Shown: positions 10,982-24,320 of the stretch, piece after piece
Position numbering within the stretch: position 1 is the stretch's first letter
Layout: each line of letters begins with the position of its first letter
From: Viridothelium virens
Lineage: Eukaryota; Ascomycota; Dothideomycetes; Trypetheliales; Trypetheliaceae
Reading direction: 5' to 3'
DNA length: 64,000 nt
NCBI GenBank assembly: GCA_010094025.1
Contig: ML991819.1
Span: 1 to 64,000, forward strand
Program-made: the position numbers and the translations under genes
The notes under the pieces: generated by a model
What the model was told of the DNA's origin: nothing
Database searches by the model: none
Seen by the model: the letters and a program-made list of their open reading frames with translations, nothing else

Positions 10982-13900
10982 TTAGGGTAAATAGAGAGAA
11001 GAAGCGCTCGTGATGAGCGATTGAAAGGGTGAGGGCATGATCATCGCACAGAGAATAGCTACAAGGCAAGGCAGCTATGTTTCCGTCAGTTTGCGTGTCG
11101 AGTGACAGAATTGTTGCAAACGGAATCTGCTGGTGGACTTACCCAGAAACAGTACAATCTGTTGTCCTTCTGCAGCTTCTGTGCATGGCCAGCCTTCAGG
11201 CGCTGTTTTTTTTGACGGTTCGTTGTCTCGTCTCGGTAGGAGTTTGAGGTGACAATGGCAGGAGGAACTGGGCCCGCCAAGCTGGCATTCGCTCCTCCAT
11301 CAAACCTCCGCTCACACGTCTTATCAAGAGCGGCTTCGGCAACGGCTTCGACCATGGCGCCTTTCTTGTCTCTAAGGAAGAGCGGGGCTTGCGACTCTGG
11401 ATACAAGTCTTCATAGGCAGGAGGGGGGGATACACTAGAGAAGAAATCCCAAAAGCCATGTTGTACTTCTGAAGGCCTCTGTGTCCTGCCTGAGGAGGAT
11501 ACGTCAGAGGATGACGTCGGCGATTGTGGTAGATGACGGTTCGGCACGAGTGAGCTGATACGGCGCATCATTGGGTGGTCTTGATAGTCGGGTAAATTTG
11601 GCATGGGAGGAAGAGTCGGTAGCTGCCAATTAGGAAAGTTGGGTAGGTTCCGTTGCATGCTTTCCTGAAAATGCTGGATCTGAGCACTCAAACTGTCCCT
11701 CCATGCAATCATGGCCGCGTAAGGAGAATTGAAAGTTTGTTGATCGCAACCAGCGGGCGGAGACGAGCCTAGAGTGGGCGCGATTTCCACACTGTTCCGC
11801 CGAGACTGATGCCTGGAGAGTGGACGAGAATGGGGTTGGGATGGGGGACGATCACCCTTTTGACAACGAATCAGCATCTTGCCGGATCTGTGAGATTTAG
11901 CCTCTTCCTCTGACGAATAGCCACTTTCGTCCGTGGTGGTGTAGAAAGAATTAAGTGAACGTATGTCGGGACTACTGCGACCGCTCTTGAGCGATCTTAG
12001 TCCACTGCTATTCCGCGAATGATGAGGGGTATGGACAAGGGCCAAGCGCACCTCCTCCGAACTTGCTAAGTCGGCAGCAGTATGACCGTGAAGGGTCCTT
12101 AGTGATGGATCAGCCCCTTTCCGTAGAAGTAGATGAATGATGTGGATATGACCGCGCATCGCAGCAATGCCGAGCGGAGTAACACCATTCGCATCTCTCG
12201 TGTCAGGGTTAGCACGACGTGCGAGTAAAGTTGCTACTGCGCGCGCGTGACCCATACTACAAGCAGTGGAGAGTAGCGTGGAGCCATCTTTGAGCTTGAG
12301 ATCCACATCTGCTAGCCGACCCATTTCTTTATCCCCAAGTTCAAGAAACTTTAGTATAGCCCCTTCAGTATCGCTCGAACCAAGCATCACGCCAGCCGTC
12401 ACCGCATGGGAGCGATTGTAAGAATGTTGCATGCCACCATGTGACCCTGGAGCAGCTCCTTGATAAGCTGGGCTGCTTCCGGGGATGAATGATTGCATAT
12501 GTTCCATGTACTTGTCCGTAACCCCGCCCTGGTCTATCATCTTCTTGAAGAGGTCGAGTAAATCTCTCTTCTCCTTATTCTCATCCCGGTAGGTGAAAAT
12601 AGATGGCTGTGAAGGAGGCGAGGGAAAGATGCTTTGCATGAGCCCACTAAATGTGACATTGACGGGACCTGGATGCGGGCTTGGCGGTAGTACGCACAGA
12701 AGGGCTTTTTCACCCCAGAATGTTGTAGAGATCGCTGGAGTAGGCCCGAACATCACATCTAATCCAGGGTAGAAGCCACTGCCGTATATCGAGACCTCGG
12801 TGTTACCACCAACCGGACCTTCGGCCGGAGATAGTTTGTGAATCATAGGCGGCGCATGCGGTTGTGTAGTGTCAGTTGGACTCGTAATGCTCGAACTAGG
12901 CGGCGGGTTGAAATTTGCGTGTACGCGCTGGGCAAGTGTGTTTTGATAACTTTGGTTGGGACGGTGCGATACTGGGCTTGACGCTCGACTTGGCATTTGA
13001 GAGCCCGGCGCGGAATAAAAACTGTTACTGAAACTACCATTTCTGGTGTTCATTCGAGAGGAAGAAGGTTCGTTGGAAAAATAAGAGGATCCTGCCTGTT
13101 GTGAGAAAGTGCCGTCGAGGCTGGCTCCTTCAGTCGTCTGCGGAAACGTAAATCGCTGCGGAGAAAAGCTGGAAAATTGACTCGGAGTGGTGGCGCTTAT
13201 CGGCCCTGCTGAATTTGGCATTGAAGTGGGTGGAGCTTGATGCGCAGTGTTGATCGTCATGGGAGTCATCATCAATCCAGAATATCGATTTGAGCTAGGC
13301 CCACTGCCCTTTCGTTTCTTATTCGGACCCGATGAAGACCCGTCAGGAGAAGCGGGCCGAGACAGATTCTTTGGAGTCTCGGTAGCTGAGGTAGTCCTCG
13401 ACGGTAATCTCGAGGAATGATATAATCGCTGCTGAGGCAAGAATGATGGCGGTTGTTGTTGTTGCTGCTGCATCCCCAAAAGGTCCGGAGTTGAATGGTA
13501 GCCTCGAGACAGCTGATTAACTTGATCCGATGACACATAGCCAGCACTAGGGAGATTCACATAGGAAGAAGAAGAGTCTGGCATGGTCGAACCAGGTTGA
13601 GTCTTGTGATCATCTGTTATGAGTATCGACTCGCTAATGTTTTGGGCGATGAGACGATCACTGGAATCTTTAATAGTGAAAATGATTCTGTCTGAAGTTA
13701 GGCATTGAATATTTTCTACAATCTTCAGGAACACGTACTGAAAGCCATCCTTCTCGCCCTGATGTCGACAATAACAGGCAATACGCATGGGAACTTCTAC
13801 CATCATGGATCCTTCCGGCATTGGTTGCTGTTGACTTGGAGGGTCCATGGTGTTCTCAGGCTTTGTAGGCTCCCATGGTTTCCAATCCTTGTACTCATGA

Positions 13901-15368
13901 GTGTTGAAAACCACGACTCGATCATTCTCGTATTGTCGCCACTGCGATTCATCATCTGGACTTTTGATTTTCTTTCGCGCTGCCCGCTTTGCTTCCCGGT
14001 TGATGCAATTTTTGCAGATACGGACTTCACCACCGTTGAGAGGCTTATCTGGATCATCGTCTGCATCACCTTGTTGGGGAGATGATCGGTTCGAGCTTGG
14101 ATTCTCCTTCTTGATCCTTTGCTCGATACCGGCAGCTATGCGAAATGCCCTTTGTTTGGCGATTTCATTCTTCATGGCGCTTGCGCATACGAGCATCACC
14201 TGTAACTCCAGCGTATCGGGTGCTCGTTTGACCTCCTTTGCAAGCATCTTAGGCTTCGCTATCGTGTGGGTTGGTAGATGCAGCTTAGTGATACCTTCAG
14301 GCAATGGCGAAAGGGTTAGCTTAATGGGAATCTGAGTTTCGACGCGAGACTTTCGTGTCGTCGGGTCAATATATAGCTGTGGTGCGATGGGATTAGTTTC
14401 CTGCGTAGGGTCCGCTTGCTGTAACGATGGATTATTCACGACCGGCGATGGACTGAAATTCATGGGCTCTAGACCATAGTTGTTTGAATTCCATAGATTA
14501 TTTGGCGGACCAGGCCATGTCGATTCGAGGTTGTATTGGTCCGGAGGAGTTTGGCCAGGGTTGAACATCATAGTCGCCGCCACGCTTCGATTCATTCCCA
14601 TAGTACCCTCGAGAGGCGATTGGTCGCGAGATTCTAGGAAGAAGGTGCTCGGGTTGTTGGTCATTGGGGACTGGTACTTGGTGAGCATAAGACGGAAAGT
14701 GCGGCGAATGAAGCACCCCAGATACACACCTTTTGTGGCAAGCCTGACCTTCGTTTCTTGGTATCTGGGGGAACCATGGCCGAGTCCGAACCAATCACGT
14801 TTCCCATGTCATTTGTAGTTCCGAATGCCCCTGGGCTAGCTGCAGCACTATCGATATCAAAGAATCCAGCCATAGACTTATCACTATAGTCCATATTATT
14901 AGTCAACGGAAAGGACGCCGATGGACTCGGACCGAAGTTCTGGTCCATGATGCCCTTTGGAGTCTGCGACATCGACATGCCTTGCTCTTGCCTCCGATCG
15001 CTGACTTTTAGACTGTTCATGTGGCTGCTCATATTTGGCCAGAAGGTCGGCGAAGACGTTGAAGACGTTTTTCGCTTCCGATGCCCGGACGAGTCCGAGG
15101 ACGAGTCGTGAGCGGAGCTCTCCGGCGACTGAGAAGAGACGGTCGAATGTGGTTGAATATTTTGTGAGGACGGTAATCTACTCGCCTGGTCCGGATGAGA
15201 AGGTTGGGTGGCTGAGGTTGCAAGTGGCTCGGGGCTCAGCTCTGTCGTCTGTGAGACGAGATCCAATAGCTCATCGTTGAAATTTTGATCATCAAACGTA
15301 GGATTTTCGGACAGGATGGACTCGAAAGCGTCGAGATCGCCATCGTTTTGATTCCAGTCGGATGCCAT
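10982..15368 (-). CDS. SPT23/MGA2-type membrane-anchored transcription factor
   Basis: Three phase-0 exons, 15368..14730, 14670..11143 and 11074..10982, give 1419 residues. The last intron (68 nt, GTAAGT) is certain. The first (59 nt, GTGTGT donor) could use an acceptor 7 nt earlier with a different end. The N-terminus is acidic and Ser-rich. A conserved basic segment (about 330-440, with CKNCINREAKRAARKK) is followed by an IPT/TIG domain (about 820-905), ankyrin repeats (about 1003-1085), a PPAY motif near 1295 and a hydrophobic anchor (FWLPCLVAILCAMIM) supplied by exon 3. Yeast Spt23 and Mga2 are ER-anchored, ubiquitinated by Rsp5 and released by the proteasome to induce the OLE1 desaturase. 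The same control is inferred here from the anchor and the PPxY motif. Confidence 0.92.
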
Positions 15369-18186
15369 GGCTGGATCCGGCGTGCGCGAATCGAAGGAAC
15401 CAGGACTGAGCCCAGGTGCTCGGTCAGGGACCTAGGCCACCGAGGGGGAAGCACAGTCTGCAGAAATCGTATTTGAGTCTCGAATCACTTGCACCTGATC
15501 TGGGCGAGCTTGCACAAGGCCGAACAGCAGGGGAAGCAAGAAGCCTGCTTCGTGCTCAGGGGGAGAAGGGAAGCATGGCGGAAGTGGGTACGAATACCCA
15601 GCGAAGGAAAGGTCCCTGGATGCCTGGATGGTGGTGGGTGGAGACGTGAACAGGAGGAGCAGTCGAGGTCGAAGTGGGCGCGGAGGGGAACTACCTAACT
15701 CACCTACTGGGAGTGGCCGTGGCCGTGGCGTGGCCGTGGTGGAGTACTGGAGCGGAGAAGCGCTAAACTCTATCCGTGCCTGACGTTGATTCGCGGCAGA
15801 ACACCCCTTCGCCTTTCCCTCCTAGACCAGACCAGACCAGATCGTTTTGCCTTCCCTCGTGCAGCCGCATTCACTTTGACGAAATTGTGATGCGTCTTAC
15901 GAAATATTGCGAATTACGAAATAATGCGTTCGACCAAATTGGCCACCTGGCAGGCGGCACTTCCCTCTCCCTCGGATGCTCGTCATTCCCTCTCCCGGTG
16001 TAGAGTACTCCGTAGAGGTAAATTAGACCCTAGCAATTGCGTGCTCCTTGATAGGAAAACTCCATGTTTGGCTGGCCGCGAAATCAGGAAAACCAGGCTC
16101 GGTGCTCTGACTTGAGTTTGCCATGTACCTGTACGCGCAGGCAAGGTCCTACCCAGACACAGGCCTCGTCAAAAACGCCAGTCTGTTGTTATCTTGCCAC
16201 AAAAGCTACCCACATATCAAACTTCTTCGATAATTTGGTTCGTGCGTTCCACAGCGCTACGGGCCGGAGCATTTGGAGGACCCAAATGATCCTTAAAGTC
16301 CCGGTACCTCAAGACTGTACCGCGTAGTTGGTGGCTGAACAGTATCGAACCATGGCTAGCTGCATTCAAGTGGGATATTGATTCCGACTCTTATGCAGAA
16401 AGGTTGGTGATAGCCTCGCCATCCTGGATGCATTGCACGTCCTGCTTGTTAATCTGTTGCTATCAAAATCCCTGGGTTGGCAAATCGAGTGGTATCATTC
16501 GCCGCTGTGAGCAGTCGCGACACTGCACTGATCGAGGTTATCTTTAATTACTGGGCGGTGTGTCTATGGATATGCGGCGAGGAACTTTGAACATTTGCTC
16601 GTGCTCCCATTATTACCACCTGACTCCTTCAGATTCAAGAGTCCTCTGCCGGCCGTTTCGTGCTTTGGTGTGTGCAAGCCGCAGCCGAGCTGGTGACCAA
16701 TGGCATACTGCGAGGCATTTCGAGATCGATGCTGATGCAGATAAGAGCCTTCTGCTCGAGACTGCGCGAGCGTGCATTGTGTCGCTTTGGTACCTGGAAA
16801 GCACGCAGATCGCGACAGCATTGAGCAAGGGCGCACTGGGTGGGGGTCGGCCGTTTTCGTACGACATTGGATACGTACTTGCAGATGGCCAACGTCCTTG
16901 CACCCGAAACCCTGTCGACAGGCATTCTCCAGATTCTCGATTCGATCGACAGCCCGGATCGCGGTATTGGGCAATACTTCCGCTGGACCCCGGCTATTTG
17001 CCCTCGTCTACTTAACCCTCCTCAGGGTCGAAGGATGGAAGATAAGCACCATAAGGTCACATTAGGCACATCTCGGCCTCCCGGACAAATTCCCGGTCTT
17101 TCCCGAGAGCCTATAGTTGACGAAAATCTCACTACGGTACCTCAGGATTGCCCTGTCCAAACCCTTTCGCAGCTGGCTTGGCCATAGCTGGATAGGCTCT
17201 TTGCAGACCATGAAGTTCTCGTCTCTGATAAATAGCAGGCAAGGGTCCTGCATCAATGCCTGTCAATAATCGACACATCCATCGAGATCCGTTTGCTTTC
17301 CGTCCCTATTCCCTTCATTCGGTGAACGGAGGCAATTTCCTGAAGATGCAATCGTCTCTAATTCCGATAGCTACGCAGAAGTCGGTGCTGCACGTCGCGA
17401 TACAAGACGAGATATTATTCATCCATCAACATCCTGAAGCTCATGTCCTTCTAGACCTAGTTCTGCGGCATCGCTCAGCGATCGATTGGACGGAGCTGCT
17501 CAACATATGCAGTCGTCAATTTCTCGGTGATATCACATAATTAGCATAAGCAAATAAGTCAAGTAGGATCTACGTAGCTCGGAAAGGGATTTAAGGACTA
17601 CCCCAATTTTCCCTTGACATCCTTTGATATCTTCAGTGTCAGATCCCTCGATACCTACTAGGAGAATCGTATGGGTATCTGTGTTGTTGCTTTGTCGTAG
17701 CAGAAATCGTAGTAGCGATAGCTATTCCAAGATCACAATGTCGCAAATAGGCAAAAATAGCATCATGAAAGAAAACCTCCAGGTTGTTGTGCAGTGAAAA
17801 AATAGGTCATCACTTTCTAAGTCATAGCGCCACATGGGTTGACCAAGTATCGAAAGCTCATCGCTGATCTCTACCTTCAGTCCAATCTAGTCTAATCTAG
17901 TCTCGGTCTCAGTAGCAAAGGGAAGTGTGGAAGTAATGAAATGTAAATCTTCTCGCTGAGGTACAACTATTCACTAGCTGCTGTTGACCAGCTAACTCTA
18001 CCTGCATGTCACGATCACCACCCCCTGTTGGATAGTCCGAATCGAGTGCCCATGACTTTCTATCCTTATTCCGACTCATGCTCGCATTCAGGTCAGACTT
18101 GCGTGGTAGGGACTGGTTCCGTTACCCAAGTGGGGGTTTCTAGTCTACCTTAACATAAGCAGACTCTCCTTTCCAATCCTGCATAT
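15369..18186. other. intergenic, 2.8 kb, no gene supported
   Basis: Begins with the upstream region of the MGA2-like gene, including the word tacctaactcacct (15692-15705), also found upstream of the EDC4-like gene, and a ggccgtggc-type repeat near 15715-15740. Several overlapping frames of 90-150 codons between 16560 and 17540 lie in different phases on both strands. None resembles a known family or shows a coherent splice model. The last few hundred bases are the 3' flank of TRAPPC10. Confidence 0.5.
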
Positions 18187-21100
18187 CTACCCAGTCACCC
18201 GTCCCGCCTCCCCCCTTCGCTCCTCGGACCCTACCAATACAGCGTCACTCTCAGCCTGCCCCGAGACCCGCAAATCTACAGTCGTTCCCTTTACGTCCGC
18301 AATCACCATTACCGTCTCCGCCTGACTCTGATAGTCCGTCTCACACGACACACTACTTCCCCCTTCCCTCCCCGACCCTTGTTGCTGACCCTTCTCCTCC
18401 CCTCTCGGCCTCTGACCACGCACTCGAATCTCTACACGTGGCAACATGTGGCGCCCAGGCACGAGTGGAATCAGCATCAGCGCGAACGTCTTCGTCTCGC
18501 CCTCTCGCGCTGAGAAGTGCGCCCGACGCTCACCACCCAATAGCCAGATGTCTGGGTTCGCGTGGATATCGTAGACGAAGTCAAGGGGGTCGGATGGGTG
18601 AGAAAGGTTCGCGGTGGATGCGAGTGTGTTGTTGCGGTCCCAGTGACGAGTGTGGCGGATATGCAGGTCGGCGCGGAGTGCTTGGCCGACGGCGGCCAGA
18701 GGTGGCTGGGTGGAGTTAGGGGAAGATAAATTCGGCAAGGAGAGAGAGGCTGTATGGAGGACCTGGATTGTAGGGACGTCGACGGCAATGATTATCGTGC
18801 GTGGAGGATGGGAGGTCGTATAGTCGGAATCAACCGGGGTCTTGAGCTCTATTGTGGATCTCTTATAGGGAAGTTAGTGTTAAATCAGCATGTGGATGGT
18901 CCATCTAGAAACTCACATCATGCCACTTCTGCAGCCAGGAACTGACTGCTTCTCTCCGAGCTTTTGGTAAGCCAGCAATGATTTCGGACCATCCCATCTC
19001 TTCAAATGAGCCCAGGCGTGCAGTTTTGAGCATGGCAGCCCGCTCATAATCAGCGTCCGGGACTCCAGACATCATTCTAGTTCGCAAAGTCGGTACGAGG
19101 ATCGGCGCTAAGTCTGCTATTGAACTTGTGTTCAATTCTGTCCTAAACAGGTCTTGCACACGTTCAAGGATATCTTCGTCTATGCAGCGGTACTTGATTG
19201 TCAAAATCAATGGTGTCTCAGGTGTAGAAGAGAGCCCCGAGGCAATCTTCACAATCTTGTACGTAAAAGAGGCTGGGCCCCGGGGAAATACCAGTGAGGG
19301 AGGTGTTGATCGTGAGGGCGATGCCACGACGAAATGGCTGGATTTCTCAAGCTCAATACTGAGGAGTTGAAGGGGGATACGGGTCGCAGCTCTGACAGTG
19401 AATTTAGAGAAGAGCGCCTGCTCCTTGAACACGTCAAAGACATTAACATCCAGCGGAAGCTCGACCGATATTGTCGCATTGCCAAGGAAAACAAATTCTC
19501 CACGTTCCGTCGTGTAGGTCGCTTCCGGTCGTATGCTGATTTCCCGCAGGGTCGTCTCAACGTCGTATGGGACCTGAATCGCCAGGGTTGAGTTGACAGG
19601 TATATCTGCGAACTTGATGGTGCCTATGTTTGATTTGTCCTGAATATCGACATCACCTTTGATGGCCTTGGCTTTGTTCGTGTGTAGTCTCAATCCTGCT
19701 GATCCCGCCCGGAGGCGTACTTCTAGAGAACTTATCTGATTATCTGCAGTATGAATGGTCACTTCAATCGTTCTAGTCTTGTCAATGTAGATAAAACGAC
19801 CCAAAGCAACAGTTACATCCAAAGCTCCAGAACGAGGATAACAAAGGACGCGCGGGGCGTTGATAGAGGTTGCGGACAACTGTGCACTTGATGTAGTGAG
19901 ATTAAGAGTTGTGGAAGCTGCTGGCTTGGGTGCGAATTCATGAATGAAGACCACTTTTTTGGCTTCGATAACGAGTCTCTCGAGATTGAAATGGCCGGGC
20001 GTGGAGACCTGGGCATGATTAGCGTGGTTCCAATCTGGACTCGAGCCGACATACGTTTGTGCCAAGCCAAAGTAACTGCTCTCCTTTCTTTATCCGGACA
20101 GAAGGGTTTCCTTGAAGCCACAACTCTCTCATTTGTCCGGCAGCGGTGCTAACGAGCCTCAACTTGACAGTATCGGCTTCCAAATCATCTTCAAATAAAT
20201 AGCGAAACTTGATTTGCATCTCGAATCCGTCTTGATCATGGAAGTGGTGTACAGTGGGGTCCACACGTACTGCGTCGAAGTACTTCGTCATTGACACAGT
20301 GATCTTGTAAGGCAAGTCTGACGAAAATTTTATTAGTTCTGTCATCTGCCCAACGACATTACTTTTTTCGTCGTCCAACCAATTCGATGCTTCTTCTGGA
20401 GAACTGTATACTTGCTTGCGCTGGCTTTTCGAACGCGATTTCTCCATTGCCGCTGCTTTAGCTAGGAGATTGAGGAGGACTCGTGCATATTCGTCCCTTC
20501 GATGGAGTATCTTGAGGCATTGCGCATACGTCTTCAGCATGGTTACCTCGATCAGGCTCCATCCATCTTCAGCATAAAGCGGAGTGATACGCTGAAAATA
20601 AGCTGCGGCCATTGCATAATCGCCAGTTTCGCTGTTTCCGTCATCAGCTTATCTGCAGTGTACGCACCAAGGACAGGAATACGAACAATTTGAGGACAGC
20701 AAGGTCGCCCAATACCTGTTGTGCCATTTTTGGCAGTCTCGCAAAGGAGCAATGTTTCGAAGCTCTTTCACTCAATGACTGTCGCGGTCAGTGACTCGTT
20801 GAATATGGCAGCATTTGACAGCTACATACAACATACAAGGCCCGAAACGCGTCTAGAGACTGGACGGCAGTGATGAGTGCTTGAACACATAGGCCCTCGC
20901 TCTCTGAAGGTGGACGAAGGCTTTCTAGGTTCTCATTATGTCGAATCGATTGATCTTCACTGGCAGTATCCAGTTCGACTTCAGAAAGGGGGACTGTTTT
21001 ATCAGAATGAGCCCGCAAAATCGCAGGCCATCCAACCTGCCAACCATACGGGCTGCCTGTCTGTTCTAGTATGCGTCTCTGCAGTAAATAAAGCTCAGCT

Positions 21101-23088
21101 CTGTGCGCGGCTAATTGTTCGAGATTAAGATTATAGATGGTATCACTCTTCTCTTTGGCAGATTTTTCTTTGGCAGTTCTGGGTCCGCCGTCGAACGCTG
21201 TGCTATCAAAAACTGTCAGGGACGTTGCTGGGGTATTGGCCCATGGTGGTTCGACTGAGCCGGATCGTCGACTTTGAAGTGAACTCGTCCGGGACGGGAA
21301 TCCTTTTTGGTCCTGTTGTTTGCCGTGGGAGAACGATTTCCCCGAAGAATTACTGTCCGGTCCCTCCTGGAACACTGAAGCTGGCAATGATGCGGTCGCG
21401 CTCTCGCTTAATACTTGCTGTGCTGCGGCGTATATCCATGATGAGACGAGATTTTCAATGGTGGATTGGGAATGTTTGCCTCCTCCCGAAGCGGAACTGC
21501 AATTGCGCTTAGCGTGGCGAAAGAATCAGTCAAGGGGCGTCATACGCTTCGTTGATCTCCCCTCTCATCAGTCTGGCGCCAGCTGGTATAAACGATAGAG
21601 CACGCGCGCACAGCTCGACTAATGAGGCTAAGTCCTCCGTCTCATCCGCTCGATATGCTAGGCTTGGCGAAGACGCCTGACTTGACAGACGCTGGCTCAT
21701 AGGCGGCTCTGAGTAAGAGCGTTTGTCCATACCAGGCTTGGCAGTATGACGACGAATGTTGCTTCGACGGAGCAAGAGAGCCATTTGCCGAGAAAATATA
21801 TAACATTCAAAATCAAATACTGAAATATTGTTTGAGAGAATCAGCTCTCGATAATCTTTCCCAGCCGGACTTAGAGGCTGCTCAAAAAGCCTGAGCATTG
21901 CTTGCTGTTCCTTCTCATGAGTACTACTTGTCGTTTGAACGAGGTTATTGAGGTCTTCTGTAAATTTCAGGAATGATGCAGCTTGATTGTTAGGCGCATC
22001 CGATGCCTGATCGCGAATGATCATATCAAGGCCCACTGAGAGCTCATCATAACCTACAAGGGCATCATCAACTAAGCCAACGCTTTCGAAGCCTCTTGCC
22101 AATCCTTCTTTGAGTAGAAAGAATGTACAGAAATTCCAGCCAGGCAAGGATCGCTGTGCTTCTCTCTCTCGGATATCTTCTTCATACTGAGCAACACGAA
22201 GATCAAACGACATGAGAATGAGAGCTTTCATTTTAATAATGAAATCATCCCAAGCCTGCTCCTGTTCTTGCGGTGACGTTTCATACGATGGCGCGCTAGA
22301 GACGGTAGAAGGGATGGTAGGTGGTGGTGCTGTCGTCTTTGACAATCGCACCTGCGCAATTCGGTCTGCCGCGTTCTTACCCGACTCGTTGAAATCGGTC
22401 TTGAGTCTCTCGTAGATAGTACTGGAGCCTTTTCCGGTCCATCTCGATGAGCTACTTGATTTGTCGGAAGTAGCATTGGGGTTGCTTGTCGTCGAACTAA
22501 AGCGCGGTTCATTTGCAGCAGCAGTATCTGGCACGATGACATGCAAGATTAGCCATTCAAACGCATCATGGTTCTCTTGCTGACTCGCAGAAAAGCTGTG
22601 TGAAGGCGGCGTATGCTCTTTGACCCAGTCTCGTAGCTGTTTCCGAGCATTGCTCTTGTAGATTTCTTTGTCGTCACAGCGGAGTAGGTAGATACGAAGG
22701 TATGGGGTCTGATGAAGACCAGGTATCTGATGTCTTCTTGGGCTTGGGAGAGCTACAGGAGCATTCTGTCTTGCTTCCACATTCTTGCTTCCTGCACCTG
22801 AAGTGCCTGGCACGGTAAGATTTACGCTATGGTTCTGCTGTCCATATGTGGGGATTAATTCCACATGTAAAGCATCTATGGATCGTAACGGGCGGGAGGG
22901 AGACTTCCAATTGAGGTTACGGAGAGGGAGCCGCGCTCGGAGTTGCTCCGAGACAAGAGGGAAAAGACCGTCGGAGTCATCATACTCAACTGACTTCAAA
23001 ATTAGTATTATGCCTTGATCTCTAAATACAGGCGAGCTTTGAGGAGAGAAGTAGCTGGCTTACCTGTAACCTTTGAGCTGCCCTCCAT
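18187..23088 (-). CDS. TRS130: TRAPP-II complex subunit TRAPPC10/Trs130
   Basis: Seven exons: 23088..23064, 22989..21546, 21496..20830, 20778..20687, 20631..20055, 20008..18917 and 18861..18187. Lengths and phases sum to 1523 residues with no interruption. The N-terminus reads MEGSSKVT then VEYDDSDGLFPLV and LRARLPLRNLNWKSPSRPL, the hallmark of Trs130-like proteins. A helical middle part (GDYAMAAAYFQRITPLY, YAEDGWSLIE) and a beta-rich C-terminal half (FNLERLVIEAKKVVFIHEF) follow. TRAPP-II is the Golgi/endosome exchange factor for Ypt31/Rab11 GTPases. Exon 1 is only 25 nt. Intron 4 (20686..20632) needs an unusual GTTCGT donor, chosen because it alone restores the conserved frame. Confidence 0.9.
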
Positions 23089-23604
23089 CCACGCAGCAAA
23101 CAGCTAGACGGTTGTTCGTTGCGTTCATGGAGGATTTTGGAGAACGTAACGTAGGTGGAAGAGGCCGGGAGCTCTGTAAGGAAAGCGAAGCAAATTGTCT
23201 GTCATAGAGTAAGGCCTATTGTGCAGAATGCAGCAGCGAAACAACGCGTCTCGTCCAGGTCTAGCCACATCACAGTGTGTCACAGAGACAGAGCCGGCAG
23301 GGGCTATTAAACCCCCGAGACGTTACAAGCGTGCGTGCTCTGGGGGGAGCAATCCGTATGACAAGAAATCTCTCGACCTTGAAGCTCCGGAAGAGATTAG
23401 GTACCTACCTACAATTGCATGGATGTGCCTAAGGCACCTTGACTGACTCAGCAGCCCCTTGCTAAACGACGTCGGGCTCAGGTGCTGGCCCCTGGTTCCT
23501 GGCCAAGGTAAGCATGCTAACACCCTACGGTGCTACCCTACCTAATCGTCCCATGGTGCTAATGTACCTACAGGTACTAGGTATCTTATTTTTCACAGGC
23601 TACT

Positions 23605-23784
23605 TCACATTGTACTATACCCATCTAAACTATAAGCAGCGGCAGTCTTGAAGATGGGATCAGTAACCATTTCGTTCTCGATAAACCCGCAAATCATTCG
23701 GTCATCTTTCGTCAAGATCTTTGTGTGGTTCACTATGTCGTCCATGCGCGCTTCAGATAGTTCTATCCTCACTGTCGTTGCCAT
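23605..23784 (-). CDS. short unrecognised open frame
   Basis: A small minus-strand frame of about 60 codons from an internal Met (MATTVRIELSEARMDDIV) to a stop. Residue use is protein-like, with alternating acidic and hydrophobic positions and little low complexity, but no family is recognised. It could be a small gene, an exon or a remnant. There is no clear splice partner. Confidence 0.2.
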   Translation of the reverse strand: MATTVRIELSEARMDDIVNHTKILTKDDRMICGFIENEMVTDPIFKTAAAYSLDGYSTM

Positions 23785-23857
23785 TGCGGCTCTGGTCAGG
23801 CCGGACATTGCAGGCTGAAATTACACGCTCATCTACAACCCCCTCTGGATACCTCTT

Positions 23858-23897
23858 GATGTATCTCATGATGTATCTCACGGTGTATCTCATGATG
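23858..23897. repeat. 12-bp tandem repeat
   Basis: Three adjacent copies of gatgtatctcat with two substitutions, then a partial fourth copy. Confidence 0.85.
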
Positions 23898-24320
23898 CTC
23901 AAATTATGGGTTTAATTGCCGCGCTCCTTGACGCGATGTATTACGTATCGTAGCTGTCCGTGTGGTTTTATCCGGAAAATGTAGTACAAGAGGTCCGCCG
24001 GCAGATCCCTCTTGGTTTCACTACCTAAGGTAAGCATCCGCTGCATGCTCAATTGCTGAATTCTGCGGATTAGAATACTGATCAGAGCTTGTCCTCCCCA
24101 TCATAGCAACGTAACTGTATGGCGATAAGAGATCCCCAAATGCCCCTGGCGAAACCTCTACATGGCACTTACAAGTTGAATAATGTCAATCTTATGGCAG
24201 AAGACCAAAGTTCTTCATATTCAGGGATCCCTGCATTATTGTCACAGGCAATGTTCATGTCGGAACTTGCGCTAGCAGTCATGCACAAGAAGATTATTTC
24301 TTGCACAATCTTACCGCTAT

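Noticed and set aside
10960-11000. TTAGGG-like words suggesting a telomeric repeat
   Set aside because: Only isolated ttaggg copies with irregular spacing, inside the 3' end of the MGA2-like gene.
13803-14335. Long frames overlapping the MGA2-like gene on other frames
   Set aside because: They are antisense or shifted readings of a gene with a clear domain order.
16560-17540. Cluster of overlapping frames on both strands
   Set aside because: Different phases overlap the same DNA without any family match; typical of GC-balanced intergenic sequence.
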